Shown piece by piece: positions 32,438 to 40,910 of a stretch of DNA of 64,000 nucleotides (within the stretch, counting starts at the first letter, position 1; the number at the start of each line of letters is the position of its first letter). Where the stretch lies: contig DASZBX010000038.1 of the NCBI GenBank assembly GCA_035943635.1, forward strand, positions 29,028 to 93,027. Direction: 5' to 3'. The position numbers and the translations under genes are program-made. Origin of the DNA: DASZBX01 sp035943635. Lineage in GTDB: Bacteria > Actinomycetota > Actinomycetes > Streptomycetales > Catenulisporaceae. The notes under the pieces were generated by a model. The model made no database searches, had not been told where the DNA came from, and saw only the letters and a program-made list of their open reading frames with translations.

Positions 32438-32932
32438 ATGACATACGAACCAGCCGTATCCGTCGTCGGCCCGGACGACGGCGAGACGATCCTGCTCGGC
32501 CCCACCCGGATGCGCATCCTGGAGGACGGCAGCACCACCGGGCACCGGCTCGGGATCGCCGAGAGCATCCTGCCGCCGCACTCGGACGGCCCGCCGCAGC
32601 ACCGGCACGCCGGACACGACGAGGGCTTCTACATCATCTCCGGCCTGGTGCGGTTCACCGTCGGCGAGCAGATCCACGACGCGACCGCGGGCACGCTCGT
32701 GATGGTCCCGCCCGGCGCTCCGCACACCTTCGCCAACCCCGGCGACGAACCGGCCGTGATGATCAGCACCTTCACACCCGACCTGTATGTGCAGTACTTC
32801 CGCGACCTGCGGGACGCGATCGCCGCCGGGCGGCAGCTGACTCCGCAGACGAACATCGAGATCATGAGCCGCTACGCCACGGAACCGGCCGCGGGCCTGC
32901 CCGCGGATCCCCGCGCCGAGCCGTCCGCGTAG
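32438..32932 (+). CDS. Cupin domain protein
   Basis: A 164-aa single-domain cupin. The first motif reads QHRHAGHDEGFYIISG with metal-ligand His, His and Glu. The second conserved stretch (VPPGAPHTFANPGDEPAVM) supplies the third His. Small cupins of this type are often dioxygenase-like or sugar/quinone-binding proteins, so the substrate cannot be assigned. The ATG at 32438 gives the family's usual length. It is divergent from the GGDEF gene. Its stop lies 17 bases before the converging GH59 gene. Confidence 0.85.
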   Translation: MTYEPAVSVVGPDDGETILLGPTRMRILEDGSTTGHRLGIAESILPPHSDGPPQHRHAGHDEGFYIISGLVRFTVGEQIHDATAGTLVMVPPGAPHTFANPGDEPAVMISTFTPDLYVQYFRDLRDAIAAGRQLTPQTNIEIMSRYATEPAAGLPADPRAEPSA

Positions 32933-32948
32933 ACGCCCAGGGCGCCTG

Positions 32949-35093
32949 CTACGGCGTGACGGAGAAGCCGGTGAACTGCACCGGGTAGAAGCCGCCGGTC
33001 GTCGTCCCGGTGCCGGTTCCGATGCCGGTCAGCCCGTCGGTGTAGGTGGTGTCGAATCCGGACCAGACCCTGGTGCCGTTCACCGACGCGGTGATCGTCT
33101 TGCCGGAGACCTTCAGCGACATCGGGATCTGCTTGTTCACGCCCGGCGCGGCGTGCAGGGTGCCGGAGGCCAGGCGCTTGGGCGGGGCGTAGCCGTAGTT
33201 GCACAGGATCGACCAGGCGCCCTGGTTGGACAGGGTGAACTCGTACCCGCCGAACATCGCCGGGTTGCGCAGGCTGCGCTGCTGCACGCGCGCCAGCAGA
33301 CGCGCGGTGCCCGCCTGCGGGAACAGCACGTTCGCGCTGACCGTGTAGTTCGCCCACTCGGCGCCGGTGCTGCCGAACAGGGCGTAGGGCGCTCCGGCGT
33401 CGTCGGCGCCGGGCCAGCCGACCGGGGTGCCCAGCGCGGTCTGCTGGACGCAGTAGGCCGCGCTCTGGTCGGCGCACTGGACGTACTGGAACGCGCCGTC
33501 CTGCGGGGCGAAGTACGCGGGCATCTCGCCGACCGGCAGCTGGGCGCCGAACGGGAGCGTCATCGGGTCCGTGTACGGCAGGCTCAGCGGCCCGGTCGCG
33601 GTATCCGACGCCTTCCCCTTGCGCACACCCGCGGGCGCGGTGCTCGTGCTGAAGGTGTAGACGTATCCGGGCTGGAGCGTGTATCGGAACGACCCCCTCG
33701 ACGGGTGCAGCACCGGCTGCTGCACCATCGCCTGCGCCGGGCCGCCGTTGAGGTTGGTCGCCCAGACGTTGACCTGCTTGGACGGCAGGCCGCCGGCGAC
33801 GTCGACCGTGATGTCCTGGGTCTGGGTGGCGGTGGTGGTCTGGGCGATCAGGCTCCAGGCACCGCGGTTGGGCGACTCGAGCGTGTTGTAGCTGCCCGAG
33901 GCGGTCAGGACCTTGTTCGCGCCGTCCACGTAGTGCCAGCCGGGCGAGGTGAACTGGGTGACCTGGCCGATCGCCCAGGTCATCTCGTTCACGGTGTAGT
34001 TCCCGGCCCAGGGCTGGTCGGCGTTGACCAGGCCGTAGTTGGACTTGGGCAGGATCTGCGGCATCGCCGAGACGATCGGCCAGGTGATGAACCCGGTCAG
34101 CCCGGCCTGATCGTAGCCGTCGACGATCGCCCTGATCATGTCGGGGGCGCCGCGGTTGCCGTCCATGTGGCCGAGCTCGGACGCCCACAGCGGCTTGTCC
34201 AGCGAGCGGGCGGCCGGGGTGGTGACGCAGGTGTAGCCGGTGGTCGGGTAGCCGCACACGTCATGGGCGCCGAGCACGCTGACCGCCGCGTCGAACGCCG
34301 GGTCCGCGTGCATGGTCTTCGCGACGTTCCAGGTGCTCGCCTGGCCCTGCGGGGTGCTGGTCGGGTACGGGAACGAGTCCGCGGCCACGAGCCGCGTGGA
34401 GGTGTAGCCGGCCGTGTTCAGCGCGGCGCGCATGGACTCGTACCAGCTCGGGTTCCAGCCCGACTCGTTCCATCCGCCGAGGTAGGAGACCTTCAGGTTG
34501 TGCGATGAGGCGCAGCGCATCCAGTCCATCACGTAGTCGACGTCGGCCGTCGTCCACAGGCTCTTGTGCGCCGTCTTCGGGGCCTTGCCGTCGGCCGCCG
34601 GGGCGGTCTTGGTCAGCGGGGTCCCGCCGACCCACGAGGGCGCGGCCCACTGCAGGCCGTAGAAGACAATGTTCGGGTTGCGCTGCTGGGCCTGCTCCAT
34701 CAGCCACCACTCGTAGCCGGAGCCGCAGTCCACGGCGCCCGGGCCGTGCTCGATGCTCGGCTCGGAGCCGTCCGTGGAGTTGGTGTCCCCGCCGATCTCG
34801 ACCTTGAGCACCTGCAGGTCGGCGCCGTAGTCCGGGCTGAACAGGTAGTTCAGGATGTCCGTGCGCTCGGGCTCGGGGTAGTCCTTCAGGTAGACGGAGT
34901 TTCCGCCGCCGCCCGAGATGGCCCCCACGCCGTAGAACTCCGGTCCCATGGCCGAGCCGTCGACGGTGATCGTGGTCGAGGGTGCGTCGGCCTGCGCCAG
35001 GCTGCTGGGCAGCAGCACGACCGGCAGGGCGACGGCCAGGACCGCCAGCATCGCGGCCATGCGTCGATAACGCTGTCTCACAGGCTTGCCCAC
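32949..35093 (-). CDS. Secreted galactosylceramidase-like glycoside hydrolase (GH59)
   Basis: A 714-aa protein from GTG 35093. That start places a typical signal peptide at residues 1-35 (VRQRYRR, a hydrophobic LAVLAVALPVVLL core, cleavage near AQA). Upstream in-frame codons lack signal-peptide character. The (beta/alpha)8 barrel contains YLGGWNESGW (acid/base Glu210) and PLWASELGHM (nucleophile Glu306), as in GH59 galactocerebrosidases. Further domains extend to residue 714 and end in a lectin-like beta domain (SGFDTTYTDGLTG). The activity is likely hydrolysis of beta-galactosyl linkages outside the cell; the true substrate in a bacterium is unknown. It stands alone, with 541 bp to the next gene upstream. 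Confidence 0.88.
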   Translation of the reverse strand: MGKPVRQRYRRMAAMLAVLAVALPVVLLPSSLAQADAPSTTITVDGSAMGPEFYGVGAISGGGGNSVYLKDYPEPERTDILNYLFSPDYGADLQVLKVEIGGDTNSTDGSEPSIEHGPGAVDCGSGYEWWLMEQAQQRNPNIVFYGLQWAAPSWVGGTPLTKTAPAADGKAPKTAHKSLWTTADVDYVMDWMRCASSHNLKVSYLGGWNESGWNPSWYESMRAALNTAGYTSTRLVAADSFPYPTSTPQGQASTWNVAKTMHADPAFDAAVSVLGAHDVCGYPTTGYTCVTTPAARSLDKPLWASELGHMDGNRGAPDMIRAIVDGYDQAGLTGFITWPIVSAMPQILPKSNYGLVNADQPWAGNYTVNEMTWAIGQVTQFTSPGWHYVDGANKVLTASGSYNTLESPNRGAWSLIAQTTTATQTQDITVDVAGGLPSKQVNVWATNLNGGPAQAMVQQPVLHPSRGSFRYTLQPGYVYTFSTSTAPAGVRKGKASDTATGPLSLPYTDPMTLPFGAQLPVGEMPAYFAPQDGAFQYVQCADQSAAYCVQQTALGTPVGWPGADDAGAPYALFGSTGAEWANYTVSANVLFPQAGTARLLARVQQRSLRNPAMFGGYEFTLSNQGAWSILCNYGYAPPKRLASGTLHAAPGVNKQIPMSLKVSGKTITASVNGTRVWSGFDTTYTDGLTGIGTGTGTTTGGFYPVQFTGFSVTP

Positions 35094-35414
35094 TGAACCG
35101 TACCAACCGTCTTTGTTCGCCCGAGCCGGGAAGCGGCGGCAGTCGAGCCTACGCCCGCCACCAGTACCTCTCCATGTCCGACAACCGGGATCCAGGTGGC
35201 CGGCCTGGAAGCTGTCGGCGAGGCCGAGCGCCGGCCGCGAGCCCCGATGCTCGCGCGTTCCCGACCCGAATATCTGCATCCCGATTACCTTGGTCACAGT
35301 AGCGTGTCGCCGTCCTCGGCCGGGCCGGATCGGGCGTTACGTTGCGTGATAGTTGCCGTCTTGGGACATGGTGCGCAGCGCCCCAGCGCAGGCCGCGGGC
35401 GCCGCGCTGCGGGT

Positions 35415-35616
35415 CTAGGCAGTGTTTGGGAATGTCTCAAGGCGCGAATCCGGTGATCGCCGTCGCCTGGCCGCACCGCACGGAACGGCACAGACGACCG
35501 AGTATGAGCCGTCCCGTGCGGCGCGCCCATGCTCGGCGCTGACCAGATTCGCCGCACCTACCAGCACAAACCGACGGTCATGCCGAGGCCTTGACACATT
35601 CCCAAACACCGCCTAG
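35415..35616. mobile_element. MITE-like element with 29-bp inverted repeats
   Basis: The arms at 35415-35443 and 35588-35616 are inverted copies matching at 27 of 29 bases. Both begin CTAG, and they enclose 144 bp with further internal inverted complementarity (about 35477-35491 against 35507-35521). No transposase is encoded. The short frames seen here on both strands start and end with the same residues simply because of the repeats. The palindromic CTAG at each end fits a 4-bp target duplication of the YTAR kind known for IS701-family elements. The element fills most of the 541-bp gap between the GH59 gene and the membrane-protein gene. Confidence 0.75.
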
Positions 35617-35634
35617 GGCAAGCGCAGGTGGCGG

Positions 35635-36723
35635 TCAACTCCCCGAAGTGGTGTATGCGCCGAGGGAGTTGCGCAGCGCGTGGACCGACGCATCGTCGTA
35701 CGCCGAGGTATTCACGGCCGAGAAGCCTCCCCCCGGGACCAACTGATCGAACTCGACCAAATCCACCGCTATCATGGCTCCCGAGCGCACGAAGCAGCCC
35801 ACCACCAGGAACTGCGCCCCGCCGGACGACGAACCCGCCGGTATCTCCCTGTTGGTCCAGCACTGGGCGTCGGACTGCTGCAAGGTCCGCTGCACCGAGC
35901 CTATTCGCTGGGTGCCGGTGGACGGGTCCACGCCCGTCTCATCGGCCGCGCACGTGCTGAAATCCGACCCGAGACCGTCCCAGGCCGTGGTCGCGGCGGC
36001 GGAGCCGGTGTAGAAGAACGCGGCCTGGCTGGTCTGCATGGCGAAGAGCCAGGAGGCCTGGGTGTTGACCAGGTAGCCGCCGTTCTGGTCGCCGGAGAAG
36101 TCCTCCACCTGCACGCCGGACGTCCCCACGCCCATGCTGGTCATCTGGCACAGGTTTCCCAGACCCAAGGCGTAGCTCACGTGGTTCACCGGCGAGTTGA
36201 GGATCACGTAGACCGAGCCGCCGCCCGCAGTGCCGACGACGGTTCCGTAGAGGTCGGTACCGGCCACCCAGGATACCTGGTGGGCGTAGGGCAGGTTGCC
36301 CTTCGTGATCCATCCACCCGAGACGAAGGTAGACGGGTTCAGGATCGTGGTGGTCGGCGTGCTCGGCGTGCTCGGCGGGCTCGTGCTCGGCGGCGGAGCG
36401 GGCGTGGTCGCCATGGCGCTCGGCGAGGCGGAGTGCGTGGGCGACGGCGGGGCGGTGGCCGAGACCGAGGGTGCGCCGCCGGGGCCGACCTGGGGCGGCG
36501 TACTGCTGCTGCTCTGGCCGAGGGCGCCGGCCGCCACCCCGCCGAGCCCGCCGATCAGCGCCAGGACCAGGGCGGTGGTGGCCAGCCGCCGCCGGGTGCG
36601 CCGCTGCCGGCCGCGGCGGCGGGCCTCGGCCGCCCCCGGCACACCGGCCGCGTCCGCGGCGGAGCGCACCACGGCCGCCAGCAGGTCGCCGAACGGCTCC
36701 GGCATCTCGTACATGTCAGACAT
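35635..36723 (-). CDS. Membrane-anchored protein coupled to ECF sigma factor
   Basis: A 362-aa protein: cytoplasmic Arg-rich N-terminus (RRRGRQRRTRRR), one membrane segment at about residues 46-68, a Pro/Ser/Thr-rich spacer to about 130, then an extracellular domain with several Cys (LCQM, FSTCA, AQCWTN, VGCFV) of no family I recognise. Its ATG lies inside the end of the sigma-factor gene with an 8-base overlap (ATGTCTGA), so the two are translationally coupled. Position and topology suggest a partner or regulated output of the sigma factor. It lacks a recognisable zinc-binding anti-sigma (HxxxCxxC) motif, so an anti-sigma role is only a guess. Confidence 0.8.
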   Translation of the reverse strand: MSDMYEMPEPFGDLLAAVVRSAADAAGVPGAAEARRRGRQRRTRRRLATTALVLALIGGLGGVAAGALGQSSSSTPPQVGPGGAPSVSATAPPSPTHSASPSAMATTPAPPPSTSPPSTPSTPTTTILNPSTFVSGGWITKGNLPYAHQVSWVAGTDLYGTVVGTAGGGSVYVILNSPVNHVSYALGLGNLCQMTSMGVGTSGVQVEDFSGDQNGGYLVNTQASWLFAMQTSQAAFFYTGSAAATTAWDGLGSDFSTCAADETGVDPSTGTQRIGSVQRTLQQSDAQCWTNREIPAGSSSGGAQFLVVGCFVRSGAMIAVDLVEFDQLVPGGGFSAVNTSAYDDASVHALRNSLGAYTTSGS

Positions 36724-37291
36724 TGGATGTGCCCTCCTTACGGGCTATGCCGGTGCACGGTTCCCGTCGGCCGTCCGCACCCCTCGCTCTGGACTCGGAT
36801 CCGCCGGGCTCGGCCTGGAACTCGGTCAGGTGCGGCGCCAAGGCCTTGCGGCCCCGGGCCAGCCGGGCCTTGACCGTGCCGACCGGCACCCCCGCCTCCC
36901 GGCTGATCTCCTCGACCGAGCAGTCCAGCAGGTGGTAGAGCACGATCGCCTGCCGCTGCTCCGGCGAGATCCGGCGCAGCGCGGTCACGATCGCCAGCCG
37001 GTCCGGGGTCAGCCCCGGCAGGTCGGCGGCGGCCGCCCCGCGCCGGTGCGCGGAGAAGCGGTTCTTCGCCCGGCGCCAGCTGGAGACCGAGACCCGGAAC
37101 GCGACGGTGCGCACCCACGCCTCGGCGTTCTCGTACTCCCCGATCCGCTGCCAGTCCTGCCACGCTCGCGCGTAGGCCTCCTGGACCGCGTCCTCGGCCT
37201 CGGTCAGGCTGTCGGTCATCGCAAAGACCTGCCCGACCACGCGCTGGAAGGTCGCGTTGTAGAACTCGTCGAAATCGACTTCCGTGGCCAC
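36716..37291 (-). CDS. ECF RNA polymerase sigma factor (SigE-like)
   Basis: A 191-aa protein from GTG 37291, where a GGGGG run lies just upstream. A longer reading adds 28 residues not typical of the family. Region 2 is residues 8-75 (DFDEFYNATFQRVVGQVF, AEDAVQEAYARAW). Region 4 is about 105-160 (LRRISPEQRQAIVLYHLLD, then the helix-turn-helix VEEISREAGVPVGTVKARLARGRKAL). The Arg/Gly-rich tail is not conserved. It redirects RNA polymerase to its own promoters. The downstream membrane protein overlaps by 8 bases and is probably part of the same signalling unit. Confidence 0.93.
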   Translation of the reverse strand: MATEVDFDEFYNATFQRVVGQVFAMTDSLTEAEDAVQEAYARAWQDWQRIGEYENAEAWVRTVAFRVSVSSWRRAKNRFSAHRRGAAAADLPGLTPDRLAIVTALRRISPEQRQAIVLYHLLDCSVEEISREAGVPVGTVKARLARGRKALAPHLTEFQAEPGGSESRARGADGRREPCTGIARKEGTSNV

Positions 37292-37502
37292 TTGCACCCC
37301 CGCATCCACATCTTTTCCCGAGCGCCGCAAGGCGCGTATGCAGACATCACGCCTGACCGAAGTGTCCGGTTGCACGCGCGAGCGAGGAATACGACGAATA
37401 TCCGAGGCCGCGGCCGCCGCTGGTAGCCCGCCCGTCTGACCTGGTCATCGGCCCGCGGCCGGGCTGCGGAAGAGAATGATCCGCCCGGGTGTTGGCCGGA
37501 GT

Positions 37503-38570
37503 ATGAGCTCACTGTTCACTCCCCTGACTCTGCGCGGCGTCACGTTCGCCAACCGCGCCTGGGTCTCGCCCATGTGCCAGTACTCCTCGGTCGAAGGACG
37601 TCCGACCGACTGGCACCTCGTCCACCTCGGCGCCCTGGCCCGCGGCGGCGCCGGACTGGTGTTCACCGAGGCCACCGCCGTCACCCCGGAGGGGCGCATC
37701 TCGCCGCAGGACGCCGGCATCTGGAACGACGAACAGGTCGCCGACTACGCGCGGATCACCAAGTTCATCCGCGAGCAGGGCGCGGTGCCCGGCATCCAGC
37801 TGGGCCACGCCGGGCGCAAGGCGTCCACGTACTCCTCGTGGCGCGGGGAGGGCAGCGTCCCGCAGTCCGACGGCGGCTGGACGACGGTGGCCCCGTCGGC
37901 CGCGGCCTTCGGCGACTACGCCGCGCCGGTGGCACTGACCGTCGAGCAGATCGCCGGCCTGGTCGACGACTGGGCGGCGGCCGCGCGCCGGGCTGTCGCG
38001 GCCGGTTTCGAGGTGATCGAGCTGCACGCGGCGCACGGCTACCTGCTGCACCAGTTCCTCTCCCCGCTGTCCAACCAGCGCACCGACGAATACGGCGGCG
38101 GCCTCGAAGGCCGCTCCCGGCTGCTGCTGGAGATCACCGACGCGGTCCGGGCCGCGATCCCGGACACCACCGCGCTGTTCGTCCGGCTGAGCGCGACCGA
38201 CTGGGTCGACGGCGCGCTCACGGTCCAGGACACCGCCGAGGTCGCCGCGGTGCTCGCCACCCACGGGGTCGACCTGATCGACGTGTCCAGCGGCGGCAAC
38301 AGCCCCGACGCGAAGATCACCACCGGGCCCGGCTACCAGGTCCCGTTCACCCGGGCGATCCGCGAGCGCAGCGGGCTGCCGGTGGCCGCGGTCGGCATGA
38401 TCACCGAGCCGCAGCAGGCCGAGAAGTACCTGTGCGACGAGGACGCGGACGCCGTGCTGCTGGCCCGGGCGCTGCTGCGCGAGCCGACCTGGCCGCAGCG
38501 CGCCGCGTTCGAACTCGGCGACGACCTGCCCTGGCCGGTCCAGTACGAGCGGGCCAAGCCGAGGCACTGA
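37503..38570 (+). CDS. NADH:flavin oxidoreductase, Old Yellow Enzyme family (YqjM-like)
   Basis: A 355-aa FMN barrel enzyme. The start at 37503 gives the usual N-terminus SSLFTPLTLRG; an ATG at 37476 with GGAAG upstream is an alternative adding nine residues. Visible family motifs are SPMCQYS (flavin-modulating Cys of the YqjM class), GIQLGHAGRKAS, ELHAAHGYLLHQFLSP (catalytic His pair) and the phosphate-binding VGMITEP and LARALLREP near the C-terminus. It reduces activated C=C bonds with NAD(P)H; the physiological substrate is unknown. It is divergent from the sigma-factor gene and is followed by a bidirectional terminator. Confidence 0.93.
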   Translation: MSSLFTPLTLRGVTFANRAWVSPMCQYSSVEGRPTDWHLVHLGALARGGAGLVFTEATAVTPEGRISPQDAGIWNDEQVADYARITKFIREQGAVPGIQLGHAGRKASTYSSWRGEGSVPQSDGGWTTVAPSAAAFGDYAAPVALTVEQIAGLVDDWAAAARRAVAAGFEVIELHAAHGYLLHQFLSPLSNQRTDEYGGGLEGRSRLLLEITDAVRAAIPDTTALFVRLSATDWVDGALTVQDTAEVAAVLATHGVDLIDVSSGGNSPDAKITTGPGYQVPFTRAIRERSGLPVAAVGMITEPQQAEKYLCDEDADAVLLARALLREPTWPQRAAFELGDDLPWPVQYERAKPRH

Positions 38571-38589
38571 CCGTCGCGCCACGCGGCAG

Positions 38590-38636
38590 GGCAGGGGCAT
38601 CGGGAGCGCGGCCGACGCGTTCCGGGTGCCCCTGCC
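38590..38636. terminator. Bidirectional terminator between converging genes
   Basis: GGCAGGGGCA and TGCCCCTGCC form a 10-bp stem that continues inwards with further imperfect pairing. It sits in the 82-bp gap between the converging oxidoreductase and response-regulator genes. There is no T-tract, which is common for terminators in these genomes. Confidence 0.6.
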
Positions 38637-38652
38637 TGCGCGCGCACCACTT

Positions 38653-39354
38653 CTACGAGCCCACCGCGACGCCGGCCGACTCCGACGGAACCCGGCCGTA
38701 GCCCATCCGGTAGCCCACGCCGCGGATGGTGATGATCCAGTCCGGTGAGCCCAGCTTCGTGCGCAGGCTGCTGACATGGATGTCGATGGTGCGGCTGGCG
38801 CCGGCCCAGTGGTCGTTCCAGATGGTCGCCATCAGCTCCTTGCGCGAGACCACGGTCTCCGGCGAGGCGGCGAGGGTGTAGAGCAGGTCGAACTCCTTCG
38901 AGGTGACCTTCACCGCGCGGTCGCTCAGATGCACCTCCCGAGCCCGGTTGTCGATCCGCAGCGCACTCCAGGAGATCACCTGCGGCCGGCCGCCCTCCCG
39001 GCCGACGATCCGGCGCATCACCGCCTCGATCCGGGCCAGGATCTCCCGTTCCCCGCAGGACCTGGCCACGCAGTCGTCCGCCCCGGCCTGGAGCGCGAGC
39101 ACCCGGTCCAGCGCGTTGTCCTGGTCGTTCAGGCAGATGATCGGGGTCCGGCCGGCTGCTCGGATCGACCGGCACACCTCCACCCCGTCCATGTCCGGCA
39201 GGCCGAGGTCGAGCAGGATCAGGTCGGCGCCCTGGTAGGAGCGCAGCGCCTCATGTCCCAGCCGGGCCGACCGCGCGGCGTAGCCCTGCCGCCGCAGTGC
39301 GGTGACCAGCCGTTCGGCTGTGGACGGACTGGATTCGATCACGAATATCTGCAT
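38653..39354 (-). CDS. Atypical OmpR-family response regulator (JadR1-like)
   Basis: A 233-aa protein from ATG 39354. The receiver domain (1-120) keeps the acceptor Asp49 (ILLDLGLPDMDG). It has lost the acidic pair (ESS at 7-9), the switch Thr (Asn76 in CLNDQDN) and the invariant Lys (Arg98 in CVARSC). The C-terminal winged helix is intact (TSKEFDLLYTLA, SRTIDIHVSSLRTKLG, IRGVGYRMG). Loss of the phosphorylation switch is typical of JadR1/Aur1P-type cluster activators, which respond to ligands rather than kinases. No kinase gene is adjacent. The next gene upstream is a ScbR-type pseudo-receptor, the same arrangement as jadR1/jadR2. An ARE-like site lies 476 bp upstream, implying butyrolactone control. 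Confidence 0.88.
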   Translation of the reverse strand: MQIFVIESSPSTAERLVTALRRQGYAARSARLGHEALRSYQGADLILLDLGLPDMDGVEVCRSIRAAGRTPIICLNDQDNALDRVLALQAGADDCVARSCGEREILARIEAVMRRIVGREGGRPQVISWSALRIDNRAREVHLSDRAVKVTSKEFDLLYTLAASPETVVSRKELMATIWNDHWAGASRTIDIHVSSLRTKLGSPDWIITIRGVGYRMGYGRVPSESAGVAVGS

Positions 39355-39826
39355 GGTGTTTCCCCAACCAGGGTTTCGGGAGGCGGGCGGGCCGGTCCGT
39401 CCTGCGCCCGGGCGGCCGGCCTGACGCGGGCCGGTCCGTCCGGGCTCCGCCGCGCTGGGCCCAGGGCCGGCCGGTGCCGTCGCCGACGCGCGGGCATACG
39501 TGCCCGAACATGCCCGGAGCCGGACACCGAGGGCTGATACCTGTCCCTGGGTGCCCGGTCCGTGGCGCGGAAACGGTGTGCTGGCCATGCGATGAGCGGT
39601 GAAACAGCGCGGCAGTGCAGTGATGGAACCGTCGGCACACGAGTCGGACGCTTCGCCGGACCACCGGAGCCGGTGCGGCTGCCGGAGCCGCTACAGCTGC
39701 CGAGAACGCCGAGGTCGACGCCGCCGGACCCGCCGCCGCCGAGGCCGCCGAGGCCGCCGGGGCGTCCGGCAGTCCCGTCCGCCCGGTCAGGCCGGCGCCG
39801 CTCCGTCGCGTGTGCACCCCTCTAGG
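39355..39826. other. Long non-coding leader region of the response regulator
   Basis: About 470 bp with no convincing gene. The frame read leftwards from 39817 overlaps the regulator gene and is low-complexity Ala/Pro/Arg. It contains a triplet-like GAGGCCGCC repeat near 39726-39765. It probably represents an unusually long untranslated leader and promoter region of the regulator. Confidence 0.5.
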
Positions 39827-39829
39827 AAA

Positions 39830-39848
39830 AAACGGGACAGTCGGTTTG
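39830..39848. promoter_or_regulatory. ARE-like butyrolactone receptor operator (upstream of response regulator)
   Basis: AAACGGGACAGTCGGTTTG resembles autoregulatory elements bound by ScbR/ArpA-type receptors. It matches 15 of 19 bases of the site at 40839-40857 and shares GGACAGTC with it. It abuts the stop codon of the pseudo-receptor gene and is the only such site upstream of the response regulator. Confidence 0.6.
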
Positions 39849-40490
39849 TCAAGCCGATGGAGTACCCTTACTCCGTCGGCCCGGGCGGTCCAGCCGCAGC
39901 CGGGCCAGCGCCTGCGGGGTGGCCAGGCCCGGCGCCAGCACCGCCCAGAACCCGGTCACCCGGCGCGGGGCCAGCCAGCGGCCGTCCTCGCCGCCGAGCA
40001 CCTGGAATCCGGCCGTGGCCACCAGGACCGCGGTCACCGCGTCGCGCACCGACAGGCCCGGGGTCAGATCCCCGGCCCGTTCGACCCGGCCCAGCGCGTC
40101 CTCGGCCCAGCCGCGCCACTCCCGGCGCAGCGCGCCGTCCGGCCCGGCCTCCGCGTCCTCGCCCAGCCGGAACCCGGCCCGCAGCACCGGATCCAGGCCG
40201 AGCTGCTCGACCAGCAGGTGCACCGAGTCGACCAGCTGCTGCAGCGGATCGGCCACGTCCGCGCAGACCTGTTCGACGATCCGGCGCAGGGCGCCCACCG
40301 CCTCGTCCTCGATCGCCTGGGCCAGGGCCTTCTTGTTCGCGAAGTGGAAGTGCAGCGCGCCGGCGCTGACCGCGGCCCGGCCGCTGACCGCGCCGAGCGA
40401 GGTGGCCGCGTATCCTTCCCGGGCGAACACTTCGGCCGCGGCGGCGATCAGCGCCTGCCGGGTGCGCGCCGCGCGTTCCTGCTTGATCAA
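39849..40490 (-). CDS. ScbR-family TetR regulator, pseudo-receptor type
   Basis: A 213-aa protein. The start is TTG 40490: a strong AGGAGGA sits six bases upstream, and the resulting N-terminus IKQERAARTRQALIAAAAEVF aligns with ScbR (AKQDRAIRTRQ). The helix-turn-helix is at about 28-50 and ends GALHFHFANKKALAQAI, the hallmark of the butyrolactone-receptor family. The C-terminal ligand domain departs from the canonical receptor (no THRLRTDxMVRAGVRL-like block), as in JadR2/ScbR2 pseudo-receptors that bind antibiotics. It is divergent from the afsA homologue. An ARE-like palindrome 143 bp upstream suggests autoregulation. Confidence 0.85.
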   Translation of the reverse strand: MIKQERAARTRQALIAAAAEVFAREGYAATSLGAVSGRAAVSAGALHFHFANKKALAQAIEDEAVGALRRIVEQVCADVADPLQQLVDSVHLLVEQLGLDPVLRAGFRLGEDAEAGPDGALRREWRGWAEDALGRVERAGDLTPGLSVRDAVTAVLVATAGFQVLGGEDGRWLAPRRVTGFWAVLAPGLATPQALARLRLDRPGRRSKGTPSA

Positions 40491-40632
40491 GGATCTTCCT
40501 CCTGCCGTGCCACCGGCGGACGCCGGTGCCGCGCCCGGCCCGGGCGGTCGCCCGGACCTCGCCGCGCCCCGCCCGCCGCACCCCCGGAGCGCCATCCGGG
40601 CAGTGTCCGCCTGAGGAACGCCGTGGGAATTT

Positions 40633-40657
40633 TAACAAACCAACTATCTGGTTTATT
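40633..40657. promoter_or_regulatory. ARE-like operator upstream of pseudo-receptor gene
   Basis: AAACCA and TGGTTT flank six bases inside AACAAACC...TGGTTTATT, the half-site arrangement of butyrolactone-receptor boxes. It lies in the AT-rich part of the 420-bp intergenic region shared by the pseudo-receptor and afsA-like genes. Confidence 0.6.
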
Positions 40658-40838
40658 GGAAAATCGTTCAACAAGTTGCGCAAACTTGCCCCCGGTCGGC
40701 TGGTTCGAGCCGTCGCTGAGCTGCCCTTGAGCTGCGCGAAACGTAACCCGGCCGCAAATCCCGGCCTCGGCGCGCCCGCTGACCACCGGCAACCGGTTCG
40801 CGATCGTCGGAGGTTTTTCCGGATGATCATGGATTTTT

Positions 40839-40857
40839 AAACCGGACAGTCTGTATT
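40839..40857. promoter_or_regulatory. ARE-like operator at the afsA-type gene promoter
   Basis: AAACCGGACAGTCTGTATT shares its core with the site at 39830-39848. It overlaps the AT-rich stretch TATTATATTTTT, a likely -10 region about 55 bp before the start codon. Receptor binding here would block butyrolactone synthesis. Confidence 0.6.
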
Positions 40858-40910
40858 ATATTTTTCGCAGGAGCCTGCTATAGCTCGGCTACGCGTCACT
40901 GGGGAGAGTC

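Noticed and set aside
35415..35616. Two 64-codon frames, one on each strand, between GH59 and the membrane protein
   Set aside because: Their matching N- and C-terminal residues come from the inverted repeats of the MITE-like element; neither has a ribosome site.
36296..37426. Rightward frame of 376 codons opposite the sigma factor and its partner
   Set aside because: Antisense shadow; the leftward frames have clear sigma-factor regions and a membrane anchor.
39726..39765. Possible CRISPR or tandem-repeat array
   Set aside because: Only a few imperfect GAGGCCGCC units with no spacers; simple GC repeat.
39251..39817. Leftward frame of about 188 codons upstream of the response regulator
   Set aside because: Low-complexity Ala/Pro/Arg sequence that overlaps the true regulator start in another frame; no ribosome site or family.
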